Source: Methylocystis sp. H62 | Lineage (GTDB): Bacteria; Pseudomonadota; Alphaproteobacteria; Rhizobiales; Beijerinckiaceae | Assembly (NCBI RefSeq): GCF_015709515.1 | Contig: NZ_JADNQZ010000048.1 | Span: forward strand, 1-64,000 | DNA: 64,000 bases | Direction: 5' to 3' | In this document: positions 16,345 through 24,631 of the stretch, in pieces | How the letters are laid out: every line of letters begins with the position of its first letter | Numbering within the stretch: position 1 is the first letter of the stretch | Made by a program: the position numbers and the translations under genes | Notes under the pieces: generated by a model | What the model was told of the DNA's origin: nothing | What the model saw: only the letters and a program-made list of their open reading frames with translations | Databases searched by the model: none

Positions 16345-17865
16345 CTGGCTGAGCGACCCCGCTTGGCGGCGGCCACCGGGAGGAAGCCCCGCGCCGCCGT
16401 GATCGGCAGCGGCTTTGGCGGGCTTGCCGCCGCGATCCGGCTGGGCGCGCGCGGCTACAGCGTCACCGTTCTGGAAAAGCGCGATGCCCCCGGTGGCCGC
16501 GCCTCTGTCTATCGTCAAGATGGATTTACGTTCGACGCCGGGCCGACGATCATCACGGCGCCCTTCCTTTTCGAAGAGCTTTGGACGCTCTGCGGGCGCC
16601 GGATGGCCGACGATATCGAATTGCGGCCGATGTCGCCCTTTTATCGCATCCGTTTCGCCGACGGCGCCTGTTTCAACTACAGCGGCGACATGGATGCGAT
16701 GCAGGCCGAGGTCGCCCGCTTCTCGCCGCGGGATGTCGAGGGCTTCACGCGCTTCATGGACAAAAGCCGAGAGATCTGTCGCATCGGCTTCGAAGAGCTT
16801 GGCGATGTTCCCTTCTCCTCGCCGCTCGACATGGCGCGCATCGCCGGCGATCTCATCAGCCTTCAGGGCTACCGCAGCGTCCATGGGCTCGTGTCGCAAT
16901 TCTTTCGCGACGAGCGGTTGCGCACAATCTTCAGCTTCCATCCGCTGCTCATCGGCGGCAGTCCGTTCCGCGCCAGCGCGATTTATTGTCTGATCGCGGC
17001 GCTGGAAAAGCGTTGGGGCGTGCATTTCGCGATGGGCGGCACGGGCAGTCTTGTCGCCGGGCTCGTCAAACTCATCGAAAGTCAGGGCGGCGAGATGCGC
17101 TGTAATGCGGAGGTCGGCTCCATCATCGTCGAGAAGGGCGTCGCCAAGGGCGTGCAATTGGCGTCGGGCGAACGCATCGACTCTGACATCGTCGTTTCGA
17201 ACGCGGACTCAGCCTGGACCTATCGCTATCTTTTGCCTGCGTCCGCTCGGCGTCGGTGGAGCGATCGCAAGCTCGATCGCGCCAGCTACTCGATGGGACT
17301 TTTCCTCTGGTATTTCGGCGTGCGGCGCAGATATGAGGACGTCGCCCATCATACAATTCTGCTCGGGCCGCGCTATCGCGAGCTGCTGAAAGACATCTTC
17401 GAGCACAAGACCCTTGCCGAAGATTTCAGCCTGTATCTGCATCGACCGACAGCGACGGACCCGACGCTCGCGCCGCCGGGCTGCGACACATTTTACGTTC
17501 TTTCGCCGGTGCCCAATCTCGAAGGCGGCCAGGACTGGTCAGCGCTCGCGGAGCGCTATCGCCAGAGAATTGAACAGAACCTCCAAGAGACGGTCTTGCC
17601 GGGCCTCGCTTCTGAAATCGTCACCTCGCGGGTCGCGACTCCGTTGCATTTCGAAGCAGAACTTAACGCCTTCCACGGCGCAGCCTTCGGACTGGAGCCG
17701 ATACTGACGCAAAGCGCATGGTTTCGTCCGCATAATGCGAGCGAGGACGTGCGCAATCTCTTTCTCGTCGGGGCGGGCACGCATCCCGGCGCCGGACTGC
17801 CGGGCGTTCTGTCGTCGGCGCGGATTCTCGACAAGGTGGTGCCCGATGCATCCGTTTTCGCCTGA
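16336..17865 (+). CDS. crtI: Phytoene desaturase CrtI
   Basis: A 509-aa FAD-dependent desaturase that converts phytoene to lycopene (or neurosporene). It has the N-terminal dinucleotide motif AAVIGSGFGGLAAAIRLGARGYSVTVLEK, GGRASVYRQDGFTFDAGPTIIT, and the C-terminal carotenoid-oxidoreductase motif LFLVGAGTHPGAGLPGVLSSA. Membrane-associated, first step of the spirilloxanthin-type route with crtB, C, D, F here. Start ATG 16336 lies inside a PpsR operator and lacks a Shine-Dalgarno, so expression should be directly repressed by PpsR. It overlaps crtB by 20 bases. Confidence 0.97.
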   Translation: MLTLAERPRLAAATGRKPRAAVIGSGFGGLAAAIRLGARGYSVTVLEKRDAPGGRASVYRQDGFTFDAGPTIITAPFLFEELWTLCGRRMADDIELRPMSPFYRIRFADGACFNYSGDMDAMQAEVARFSPRDVEGFTRFMDKSREICRIGFEELGDVPFSSPLDMARIAGDLISLQGYRSVHGLVSQFFRDERLRTIFSFHPLLIGGSPFRASAIYCLIAALEKRWGVHFAMGGTGSLVAGLVKLIESQGGEMRCNAEVGSIIVEKGVAKGVQLASGERIDSDIVVSNADSAWTYRYLLPASARRRWSDRKLDRASYSMGLFLWYFGVRRRYEDVAHHTILLGPRYRELLKDIFEHKTLAEDFSLYLHRPTATDPTLAPPGCDTFYVLSPVPNLEGGQDWSALAERYRQRIEQNLQETVLPGLASEIVTSRVATPLHFEAELNAFHGAAFGLEPILTQSAWFRPHNASEDVRNLFLVGAGTHPGAGLPGVLSSARILDKVVPDASVFA

Positions 17866-18892
17866 CGTCGCGTTCGCCGCTCGAGGCGATCATGCCGCCT
17901 GCCGGGAGGCGATCCGACAGGGCTCGCGTTCTTTCTTTGCGGCTTCGCTGATCTTGCCGCGTCGCGTGCGCGCGCCTGCCTATGGGCTTTACGCCTTCTG
18001 TCGTCTCTCGGACGATGCGGTTGATGTCGAAGGCGGCTCCTTTTCCGCCTTGGAACGGCTGCGGGAGCGATTGGCGGGCGCCTATGAGGGCCGTCCGTAT
18101 CCCGTCGCCGCGGACCGCGCGATGGCGGATCTCGTGCGCCGTTACGCCATTCCGCGCGCCGTGCCTGAAGCGCTGCTCGAAGGTCTCGCCTGGGACGCCG
18201 AAGGGCGCCGCTATGAGACGCTCGATGAACTCCATGATTACGCCGCGCGCGTCGCCGGAACCGTCGGCGTGATGATGACGTTGATGATAGGCGTGCGCGA
18301 GCCGCAGACATTGGCTCGGGCGTGCGATCTCGGGATCGCCATGCAACTGACCAATATCGCGCGCGACGTCGGCGAGGACGCGCGCGCCGGCCGGCTCTAT
18401 CTGCCGCTTTGCTGGCTGCGCGAGGCGGGCGTCGATCCTGAAGGGTTCCTCGCGCGTCCCGCCGCAACGCCGGAGCTCAAGAGTGTCGTTCGACGGCTGC
18501 TAAGCGAAGCCGACGCGCTCTATACGCGCGCGCGGCGCGGCATCGCGCAACTTCCTCTTTCATGCCGGCCTGCCATTCTCGCCGCTGCGATGCTTTACGC
18601 CGAAATTGGTTGCGAACTCGAAGGGCGCTACGCGCTCGACTCGATCACGCATCGCGCGCGCGTCGGCGGCGCGCGCAAGCTGGCGTTGGTCGCAAAGGCC
18701 TGTGCAGCGTCGCCGCTGCTTTCAGGCGGCGCGCCTTTGCCGCCGCATGGCGCCGCGATGTTTCTGATCGAAGCGGTTGCGCGGCATCCGGTCCGGCCGC
18801 TGCGCGGAGCAGACAATGGCGCCGTGCCGCAGTTCCTGCGCGTGCTCGAAATATTCGAACGTTTGGAGCGCGCCGAACGCTACGGCGACTAG
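17846..18892 (+). CDS. crtB: Phytoene synthase CrtB
   Basis: A 348-aa squalene/phytoene synthase that joins two geranylgeranyl diphosphates into phytoene. Visible motifs: CRLSDDAVDVEGG (first Asp-rich motif, with substitutions), YAARVAGTVGVMMTLMIGV, and LGIAMQLTNIARDVGEDARAGRLYLP (second Asp-rich motif, DVGED). Start ATG 17846 lies within the end of crtI, indicating translational coupling. Confidence 0.96.
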   Translation: MHPFSPDVAFAARGDHAACREAIRQGSRSFFAASLILPRRVRAPAYGLYAFCRLSDDAVDVEGGSFSALERLRERLAGAYEGRPYPVAADRAMADLVRRYAIPRAVPEALLEGLAWDAEGRRYETLDELHDYAARVAGTVGVMMTLMIGVREPQTLARACDLGIAMQLTNIARDVGEDARAGRLYLPLCWLREAGVDPEGFLARPAATPELKSVVRRLLSEADALYTRARRGIAQLPLSCRPAILAAAMLYAEIGCELEGRYALDSITHRARVGGARKLALVAKACAASPLLSGGAPLPPHGAAMFLIEAVARHPVRPLRGADNGAVPQFLRVLEIFERLERAERYGD

Positions 18893-18895
18893 CAG

Positions 18896-19039
18896 ATGTT
18901 GGATGACTACTTCGGCCTTGTCGAAATGGTCTTTTCCTTCGGCCTGATCATCGGTCTATGCGTCTGGCAGCTTTGGGCGCTGGAGAAGGCAAGAAAGCGC
19001 CTGAGCGACGAACAGTCGAAGTCTGACGAGAGAGGCTGA
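18896..19039 (+). CDS. Small single-pass membrane protein after crtB
   Basis: ATG 18896 opens 47 codons beginning MLDDYFGLVEMVFSFGLIIG. One hydrophobic segment (about residues 10-29) is followed by a charged, Lys/Arg/Glu-rich cytoplasmic-type tail. It starts 3 bases after the crtB stop, so it is probably co-translated with crtB. There is no strong Shine-Dalgarno. The acidic N-terminus plus single helix is reminiscent of small photosystem-assembly proteins, but I do not recognise the family. It ends 12 bases from the converging crtC. Confidence 0.6.
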   Translation: MLDDYFGLVEMVFSFGLIIGLCVWQLWALEKARKRLSDEQSKSDERG

Positions 19040-19051
19040 TTTTGCGCGGCG

Positions 19052-19972
19052 TCAGGCGCGGCGCGGCATGCGGAAGGGCAGCATCAATCGCACGAGCGGA
19101 TGTGCAAAGCGATCGAGCGAGAGACTCTCATTGATCCAGTTGACCGTCTCGCCCTGAAACTTCGCCGAGACAAGCGAGCGAGAATAGAAGGGCGCATCCT
19201 CGAAGCTGCGCAGCGGCTGGGCGACTCCATCATCGGCGCGCGTGCGGCGTTGGACGCGCCATTTCGTCAAAGGCAGCGGCGCGAGGGGCGGAGGGTCAAG
19301 CGTCTCCATCTCGCCCGATGCGCTGAATCGCAAGGCGAGCGACAGCGGAGCCTCCCGGCGACGCTCGGCGTCGTAGAGAATTGCGGCGTCGTCGCCGATA
19401 TTGGCGCGCGACCATGTCCAAAAAGCAAAGGCCTTTTCGAGCGGCTCGTCGCCGGCGTTGGTGTCGAAATAGCCGTGGCCTTTCCAGCGCAGCTCTGGCG
19501 CATGAAGATCAAGCGACACGCGCGCCACGGGCGCGATCGGCCGCCAGATATGATTGCCCTTGGTCTCCAGCGTGAATTCCTTCGCATTCATCGCCAAGGG
19601 CTCGACAACAATTGCGCCGCGGATCGGCTTGGGCAGGGGCGTCGCAATCTCGTTAAGGCGGATGGTCAGCGCGCCGTTGCGCCATTCGAGCGAACTCGGT
19701 CCGATCAACAGAACGTCGCTGGTGCGCTTCAAACTGCTGCGGCCGCGTTCGGTCATCGCCCAGCGCGCGCCGCGCGGCCCGTAAAGCGCGACATTGACGG
19801 CGCAATGATTGAAGGGGTCGGCCCATCCCGACCAGGCGTAATAGGGCGAGAAGACGCTGCCGATGAAAGCGATGACGGTCAGGCCATATTGGCCGTCGTC
19901 GCTCAGCGCGTCGACATACCACCAGCGATAGCCGCTCGGCGCAACGGCCGCGTCGAAGCAAGGTCCGCCATC
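19052..19972 (-). CDS. crtC: Carotenoid 1,2-hydratase CrtC (start codon unclear)
   Basis: Adds water across the terminal double bond of acyclic carotenoids, the first spirilloxanthin-branch step. Homology-type sequence begins at about CFDAAVAPSGYRWWYVDALSDDGQYGLTVIAFIGSVFSPYYAW, a clear CrtC N-terminal region, and continues about 300 residues to a normal end (LVRLMLPFRMPRR). The oddity is the start. No ATG, GTG or TTG occurs in this frame between the homologous region and ATG 20251, which lies ~100 codons upstream inside crtD. The crtD stop (19903) lies within the crtC N-terminal region, so a non-canonical start, frameshift coupling or a sequence error is possible. The limit 19972 is approximate. 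Confidence 0.88.
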   Translation of the reverse strand, partial: DGGPCFDAAVAPSGYRWWYVDALSDDGQYGLTVIAFIGSVFSPYYAWSGWADPFNHCAVNVALYGPRGARWAMTERGRSSLKRTSDVLLIGPSSLEWRNGALTIRLNEIATPLPKPIRGAIVVEPLAMNAKEFTLETKGNHIWRPIAPVARVSLDLHAPELRWKGHGYFDTNAGDEPLEKAFAFWTWSRANIGDDAAILYDAERRREAPLSLALRFSASGEMETLDPPPLAPLPLTKWRVQRRTRADDGVAQPLRSFEDAPFYSRSLVSAKFQGETVNWINESLSLDRFAHPLVRLMLPFRMPRRA

Positions 19973-21438
19973 AGACTCTTCGCAGCGAGACGACCCGAGA
20001 TCGCCGCCATCGGCACGCCCGGGCCCGGATGCGCGCTGCCGCCCGCGAGATATAGACCCGGAAGAAGCGTGCGCGACCCCGGCCGCGTGAAGGAGGCCAT
20101 CCAGCCGTGCGACGCCTGGCCGTAGATCGCTCCGCCAGTCGCCGGGAAGAGCTGCGCGAAATCCTTGGGCGTCGTGCGCGCGATCGCCTGCCGCGGCGCC
20201 TGGATGTCGAGACCACAGTGGGCGAGAAATCGAAAGGTCCTTTCCTCGCATTGGCGTAACTCCTCAGTCGAAAGTTCTCCTGCGCCATCGGCGGCGGGGG
20301 CATTGACGAGCGCAAAAAGCCTTTCGTCGCTGGAACGGACGTCTTCGTCGCCGCGATCCTGCGCGCACACATAGACCGTCGGCGCGCGCGGCAGCCGTCG
20401 ATCGCGGAAGATGTCGTCGAATTCGGCGCGGTAGTCGCGCGAGAAGAACACATTGTGATGGGCGAGGGGAAAGCCGCGGGCTGGCGCCTGCATGGCGAAT
20501 GTCATGGCCGAAAGCGATGGCTGCGCGCGCGGCGCGCTGTTCAGCGCGGCGATTGCGGACGCGCCGAGAAGTCCCGCCCGCAGCGCGCCGGCGTCGCCGT
20601 TCATCACCACCGCATCGGCGCTGATGATCTCGCCCTGTTCGGTCTCGACGCCCGTGGCGCGCCCGCCCTCGACGAGAATGCGTTTGGCGCTTTGGCCATA
20701 GAAAATACGCGCGCCGCGGTCGCGGGCGAGATCGGCAAGCGCGACGGCGAGACGATGCATGCCGCCTTCGACGCGCCAGACGCCGTCCATCTCGACATGC
20801 GCGACGAGCATCAAAGTCGCCGGCGCCAAAAACGGCGAGGAGCCGCAATAGGTCGCGTAGCGCCCGAACAGCTGGCGCAGGCGAGGATCGCCAAAATATT
20901 TGCCGAGTTCATCCCACATCGACGAAAAGGGCGAAATGCGCGTGAGATTGGCGAGGCCGGAGACGCCGGCGCGGCGCACGAGATCGATTGGGCTCGGCCG
21001 TTGCGCGAGAATGAAGGAGTCGCGCAGCGTCTCGTAGATGCCGCGCGCGCGCGCGCAAAAGCGCGCAAAACCTTCGGCTTCTCTTTTGCCGGCGAAGGCG
21101 TGGATGGCGTCGAAGCTGCGCGCCGGATCAGCGAAGAGATCCAGCCTTTCGCTTTCGCTCCAGGCGTGGCGCGCAAGCGTTTCCAGGCGAAGCAGCTTTA
21201 CGCGATCGGAAAAATCGGCGTCGGCTTCATCGAAGATTTGGTCGAAGACCCATCGCATTGTCATGACGGTGGGGCCGGCGTCGAGCGCTACGCCGCCTGC
21301 TTCGATCTCACGCATCTTGCCGCCGGGAGACTGCGCGCGCTCGAGCACGGTGACGTCGAAACCGCGCGTCGCCAGCAGCAGCGCGGAAACGAGCCCGCCG
21401 ATCCCAGCGCCGATGACGACGACGCGATGCGTTCTCAT
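19903..21438 (-). CDS. crtD: Carotenoid 3,4-desaturase CrtD (methoxyneurosporene dehydrogenase type)
   Basis: A 511-aa CrtI-family oxidoreductase that introduces 3,4 double bonds in 1-hydroxy carotenoids. N-terminal FAD motif VVVIGAGIGGLVSALLLATRGFDVTVLER; GGKMREIEAGGVALDAGPTVMTM follows; the C-terminal motif is LYLAGGSAHPGPGVPMAAISGRLAA. Gene order crtD-crtC on the strand opposite crtI-crtB and crtE-crtF is a common PGC layout and separates it from CrtI. Start ATG 21438; its promoter region holds the PpsR operator at 21529. Confidence 0.94.
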   Translation of the reverse strand: MRTHRVVVIGAGIGGLVSALLLATRGFDVTVLERAQSPGGKMREIEAGGVALDAGPTVMTMRWVFDQIFDEADADFSDRVKLLRLETLARHAWSESERLDLFADPARSFDAIHAFAGKREAEGFARFCARARGIYETLRDSFILAQRPSPIDLVRRAGVSGLANLTRISPFSSMWDELGKYFGDPRLRQLFGRYATYCGSSPFLAPATLMLVAHVEMDGVWRVEGGMHRLAVALADLARDRGARIFYGQSAKRILVEGGRATGVETEQGEIISADAVVMNGDAGALRAGLLGASAIAALNSAPRAQPSLSAMTFAMQAPARGFPLAHHNVFFSRDYRAEFDDIFRDRRLPRAPTVYVCAQDRGDEDVRSSDERLFALVNAPAADGAGELSTEELRQCEERTFRFLAHCGLDIQAPRQAIARTTPKDFAQLFPATGGAIYGQASHGWMASFTRPGSRTLLPGLYLAGGSAHPGPGVPMAAISGRLAAKSLMADLASTRPLRRAAIAGGMSTR

Positions 21439-21528
21439 TCGATTTCATCCCGATCGCAGATAGCGGCGCACGAGCGCCGCGCCGCTGCATCGCCACGTCG
21501 GAAAAGAGTTGATCGAACTTCCAGCTTG

Positions 21529-21546
21529 TGTCAATCTATATTGACA
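21529..21546. promoter_or_regulatory. PpsR/CrtJ operator between crtD and crtE
   Basis: TGTCAATCTATATTGACA is a perfect TGT-N12-ACA site with matching TGTCAAT/ATTGACA arms. It lies in the 148-base divergent region, 91 bases from the crtD start and 41 from the crtE start, so it can govern both directions. Confidence 0.9.
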
Positions 21547-21586
21547 TAAATGAAGACCACAAAACATTACATAGCGGAGGCGGGCC

Positions 21587-22456
21587 ATGCAAATTGCCGA
21601 CCGTATCGAACAGGCGCTCGACCAGGCCGTGGCGCTGGCGCAAGGCCCCGGGGCGCCGCCGCTGCTGGCTTCGGCGCTGCGCTACGCGGTTTTTCCCGCA
21701 GGCCACCGCATCCGCCCTCAGCTTTGCCTTGCCGTGGCCGGCGCCTGTGGCGACGCCGATCCAGAGTCGGCTGACGCCGCCGCGGCGGCGATCGAACTTT
21801 TGCACTGCGCCTCGCTCGTCCACGATGATCTGCCTTGTTTCGACGATTCCGCCCTGCGTCGCGGCAAGGCCTCGGTCCACGCCGAATATGGCGCGCCGAT
21901 CGCCGTGCTGACCGGCGACGCGCTGATCGTTCACGCCTTCGCGACGCTCGGGCAGGTTGCGGCGCGCGACCCGGCGCGCATGGCGACGCTGCTCGGCATC
22001 GTCACGGAGGCGGTCGGCTCGCCCGGCGGCATCGTCGCCGGCCAGGCCTGGGAGTGCGAAGTCGCCGTGCCGCTCGCCGATTACCAGCGGGCGAAGACCG
22101 GCGCGCTCTTTGTCGCCGCGACGCGGGCCGGCGCGGCCTCGGCCGGCGTCGCGGCGGAGCCCTGGCGCATGCTCGGCGACAAACTCGGCGAGGCCTATCA
22201 GGTCGCGGACGATCTGCGCGACGTGCTCTGCGACTCTGATGAACTTGGCAAGCCGATCGGCCAGGACGCCGTGCGCCTGCGCCCCAACGCGGCGGCGCAG
22301 CTCGGCGTCGGCGGCGCCAAGGCGAGGCTCGAGGAGCTGGTCAGGGCGGCGGTGGAGTCCATTCCCGATTGTCCCGGGGCCATGGAGCTGCGCGCGCTGA
22401 TTAAGGCGCAGACGGCGCTGTTCTTTCCCAAACAGCTCGCCCGCGAAGCGGCCTGA
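21587..22456 (+). CDS. crtE: Geranylgeranyl diphosphate synthase CrtE
   Basis: A 289-aa polyprenyl synthase supplying GGPP for carotenoids and for the bacteriochlorophyll tail. Both Asp-rich motifs are present: LVHDDLPCFDDSALRRG (DDxxxxD type) and LGEAYQVADDLRDVL. The N-terminal FPAGHRIRPQLCLAVAGACG segment is also conserved. GCGGAGG precedes ATG 21587. It starts the crtE-crtF-bchCXYZ-puf superoperonal arrangement. Confidence 0.96.
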   Translation: MQIADRIEQALDQAVALAQGPGAPPLLASALRYAVFPAGHRIRPQLCLAVAGACGDADPESADAAAAAIELLHCASLVHDDLPCFDDSALRRGKASVHAEYGAPIAVLTGDALIVHAFATLGQVAARDPARMATLLGIVTEAVGSPGGIVAGQAWECEVAVPLADYQRAKTGALFVAATRAGAASAGVAAEPWRMLGDKLGEAYQVADDLRDVLCDSDELGKPIGQDAVRLRPNAAAQLGVGGAKARLEELVRAAVESIPDCPGAMELRALIKAQTALFFPKQLAREAA

Positions 22457-22467
22457 GGGGCCGGCGG

Positions 22468-23601
22468 GTGTCGGCCGCCTCACATCCCGCGCCTGGCGGT
22501 CGCGCCGCCTGGCGCGAACGCTGGCTCAACTGGCGCAACGGCCTCGTCGCCGACCCGCGATTCCAGCGCTGGGCGGCGATTTCGCCGTTCACGCGTTTCA
22601 TCGCGCAGCGCCGCGCCAAGGCGCTTTTCGACCTTTGCGCTGGCTTCGTCTATTCGCAGATCCTGCTCGCCTGCGTGCGGCTGCGCCTGTTTGAGACGCT
22701 TGCGGCCGGCCCGCAGGATGTAAGCGAGATCGCTTCGCGACTCGCTCTCTCGCCCGAGGCCGCGCATCGCCTGCTGCGCGCCGCGGCGTCGCTCAAGCTC
22801 TTGCGCGCACTGCCGAATGACCGTTTCGCGCTCGACGATCTTGGCGCCTCGATGCTCGGCAATCCTTCGGTCGCCGCCTTCGTCGAGCATCACACGCTGC
22901 TTTACGACGATCTGCGCGACCCGGTCGCGCTGCTGCGCGGCGAAACGACGACGCGGCTCTCGGATTTCTGGCCCTACGCCAAAGGCGACGAGAGCGATGA
23001 GGCGGCGTGCGGCCCCTACAGCGATCTTATGGCGCGCTCGCAAAAGCTCATCGCGCAAGACGTGCTCGACGCCTACCCATTCGGTCGCCACCAATGTTTG
23101 CTCGACATCGGCGGAGGCGAGGGCGCGTTCGTCGCCGCCGTCGCGGCAAGGCATCCGGCGCTGCGCCTGCAGCTTTTCGATTTGCCGCCGGTCGCAGCCC
23201 GGGCCAGCCGTCTCCTCGCGGCGCAGGGGCTGTCGCGGGTCGAGATCCACTCGGGGAGCTTTCTCGAAGCGCCGCCGCCCACCGGCGCGGACGTCGTCAC
23301 CCTCATTCGCGTGCTGCACGATCACGACGACGAGAAAGCTTTTGCCGCGCTGCGCGCCGCCTACGCCGCCCTGCCGCCGGGCGGCACGCTGGTCATCGCC
23401 GAACCCATGGCGCAGACGCCTGGCGCGGAAGCGATCGGCGACGCCTATTTCGGCTTCTATTTGCTGGCGATGGGCAGCGGCCGCCCCCGCCGCCAGGCTG
23501 AAATGACGCGGCTGCTCCAAGCCGCCGGCTTTGAACGGATTCGCGCCCTTAAATCGCCGCGTCCGCTCTTCGCCAGCGTGCTGACTGCGCGACGTGTGTA
23601 A
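22468..23601 (+). CDS. crtF: Hydroxyneurosporene O-methyltransferase CrtF
   Basis: A 377-aa SAM-dependent O-methyltransferase that makes methoxy-carotenoids such as spirilloxanthin. The N-terminal dimerisation/winged-helix region contains EIASRLALSPEAAHRLLRAAASLKLL. The catalytic domain has SAM motif LLDIGGGEGAFVAAVAARHPALRLQLFDLPPV and catalytic-site LIRVLHDHDDEKA. It starts at GTG 22468, 11 bases after crtE, with GAGGGG upstream. Confidence 0.95.
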   Translation: MSAASHPAPGGRAAWRERWLNWRNGLVADPRFQRWAAISPFTRFIAQRRAKALFDLCAGFVYSQILLACVRLRLFETLAAGPQDVSEIASRLALSPEAAHRLLRAAASLKLLRALPNDRFALDDLGASMLGNPSVAAFVEHHTLLYDDLRDPVALLRGETTTRLSDFWPYAKGDESDEAACGPYSDLMARSQKLIAQDVLDAYPFGRHQCLLDIGGGEGAFVAAVAARHPALRLQLFDLPPVAARASRLLAAQGLSRVEIHSGSFLEAPPPTGADVVTLIRVLHDHDDEKAFAALRAAYAALPPGGTLVIAEPMAQTPGAEAIGDAYFGFYLLAMGSGRPRRQAEMTRLLQAAGFERIRALKSPRPLFASVLTARRV

Positions 23602-23640
23602 TATTTACTTGACGCAATTTAATGTCAATATAGACTGACG
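23597..23640 (+). promoter_or_regulatory. Tandem PpsR/CrtJ half-consensus operators at bchC promoter
   Basis: Two TGT-N12-ACG sites (23597-23614 and 23623-23640) lie 8 bases apart, each one base off the full consensus. The right end of the first forms a -35-like TTGACG (23609-23614), followed after 16 bases by TAGACT. Paired, closely spaced sites favour cooperative PpsR binding as reported for Rhodobacter bch promoters. They lie immediately after crtF and before bchC. Confidence 0.75.
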
Positions 23641-23671
23641 ATCGATCCAAGTTGGTTCACCTTCAGCGCAC

Positions 23672-24631
23672 ATGCGCGAAAGGCCGATGATGTTGGAAGC
23701 GCTCGCCATCGTCCTTGAAGAGCCTGGAAGGCTGGCGCTCAACCGCCTGCCGCTCGATGCGCCGGGCGCCGCCGACGTCGTCGTCGAAACCGCCTGGAGC
23801 GGAATCAGCACCGGCACCGAGCGGCTCCTCTATAGCGGGCGCATGCCGGACTTTCCGGGCATGGGCTATCCGCTCGTCCCCGGCTACGAGACCGTCGGCG
23901 AAATCGTCGAAGCGGGTCCTGACAGCGGCTATAGCGTCGGTCAGCGCGTCTTTGCGCCGGGAGCGACCTGCTACGGCGCCGTTCGCGGACTGTTTGGCGG
24001 CGCCGCCTCGCATCTTGTCGTCAAAGGCGCTCGCGTCGCCGCTATTCCCAGAGAGCTTGGCGACAGAGGCGTGCTGCTTGCGCTCGCAGCGACCGCGCAA
24101 CACGCGCGCGGCGACGTCGCGGCGCAAGGCGCCGAGCTCATTGTCGGACACGGGGTCCTTGGACGGTTGCTCGCGCGTCTTTCCGTCGCCGCCGGCGGCG
24201 CGCCGACCGTGTGGGAGCGCGATCCGCAGCGCGCCGAAGGCGCAGAAGCCTATCTCGTGACGACGCCGGAGGCAGATGCGCGCAGCGACTATCGCGTGAT
24301 CTATGACGTCAGCGGCGATCCGACGATCCTCGATGCTCTCATCGCGCGTCTCGCGCCTGGCGGCGAGATCGTTCTCGCCGGCTTTTACGAGCGTCCCCTC
24401 GCTTTCGCCTTTCCGCCCGCCTTCATGCGCGAAGCGCGCCTGCGGGTCGCGGCCCAGTGGCGCCCCGACGACCTCAAGACCGTCATTGATCTCGCCGAAG
24501 ACGGACGTCTTTCGCTCGAAGGCCTGATCACGCATCGGCGCTTCGCGCTGCAAGCGCGGGACGCCTATCCGATTGCCTTCGACGATCCGCGCTGTCTCAA
24601 GATGGTTCTCGATTGGAGAGCGGTAGCATGA
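23672..24631 (+). CDS. bchC: Bacteriochlorophyllide a dehydrogenase BchC
   Basis: Oxidises the C3 hydroxyethyl group in late bacteriochlorophyll a synthesis. A 319-aa medium-chain dehydrogenase-like protein: AWSGISTGTERLLYSGRMPDFPGMGYPLVPGYETVGEIVEAG, then GHGVLGRLLARLSVAAGG (nucleotide fold). The true start may be ATG 23687 or 23690. The stop overlaps bchX (ATGA). Confidence 0.95.
   Translation: MRERPMMLEALAIVLEEPGRLALNRLPLDAPGAADVVVETAWSGISTGTERLLYSGRMPDFPGMGYPLVPGYETVGEIVEAGPDSGYSVGQRVFAPGATCYGAVRGLFGGAASHLVVKGARVAAIPRELGDRGVLLALAATAQHARGDVAAQGAELIVGHGVLGRLLARLSVAAGGAPTVWERDPQRAEGAEAYLVTTPEADARSDYRVIYDVSGDPTILDALIARLAPGGEIVLAGFYERPLAFAFPPAFMREARLRVAAQWRPDDLKTVIDLAEDGRLSLEGLITHRRFALQARDAYPIAFDDPRCLKMVLDWRAVA

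Noticed and set aside
19100-20125. 341-codon plus-strand frame opposite crtC
   Set aside because: It runs antisense to the recognisable CrtC coding sequence and has mirror-frame composition.
19973-20251. Extension of crtC to ATG 20251
   Set aside because: The extra ~93 residues are translated from an alternative frame of crtD and lack CrtC similarity, so this start is not accepted although it is the only canonical one.
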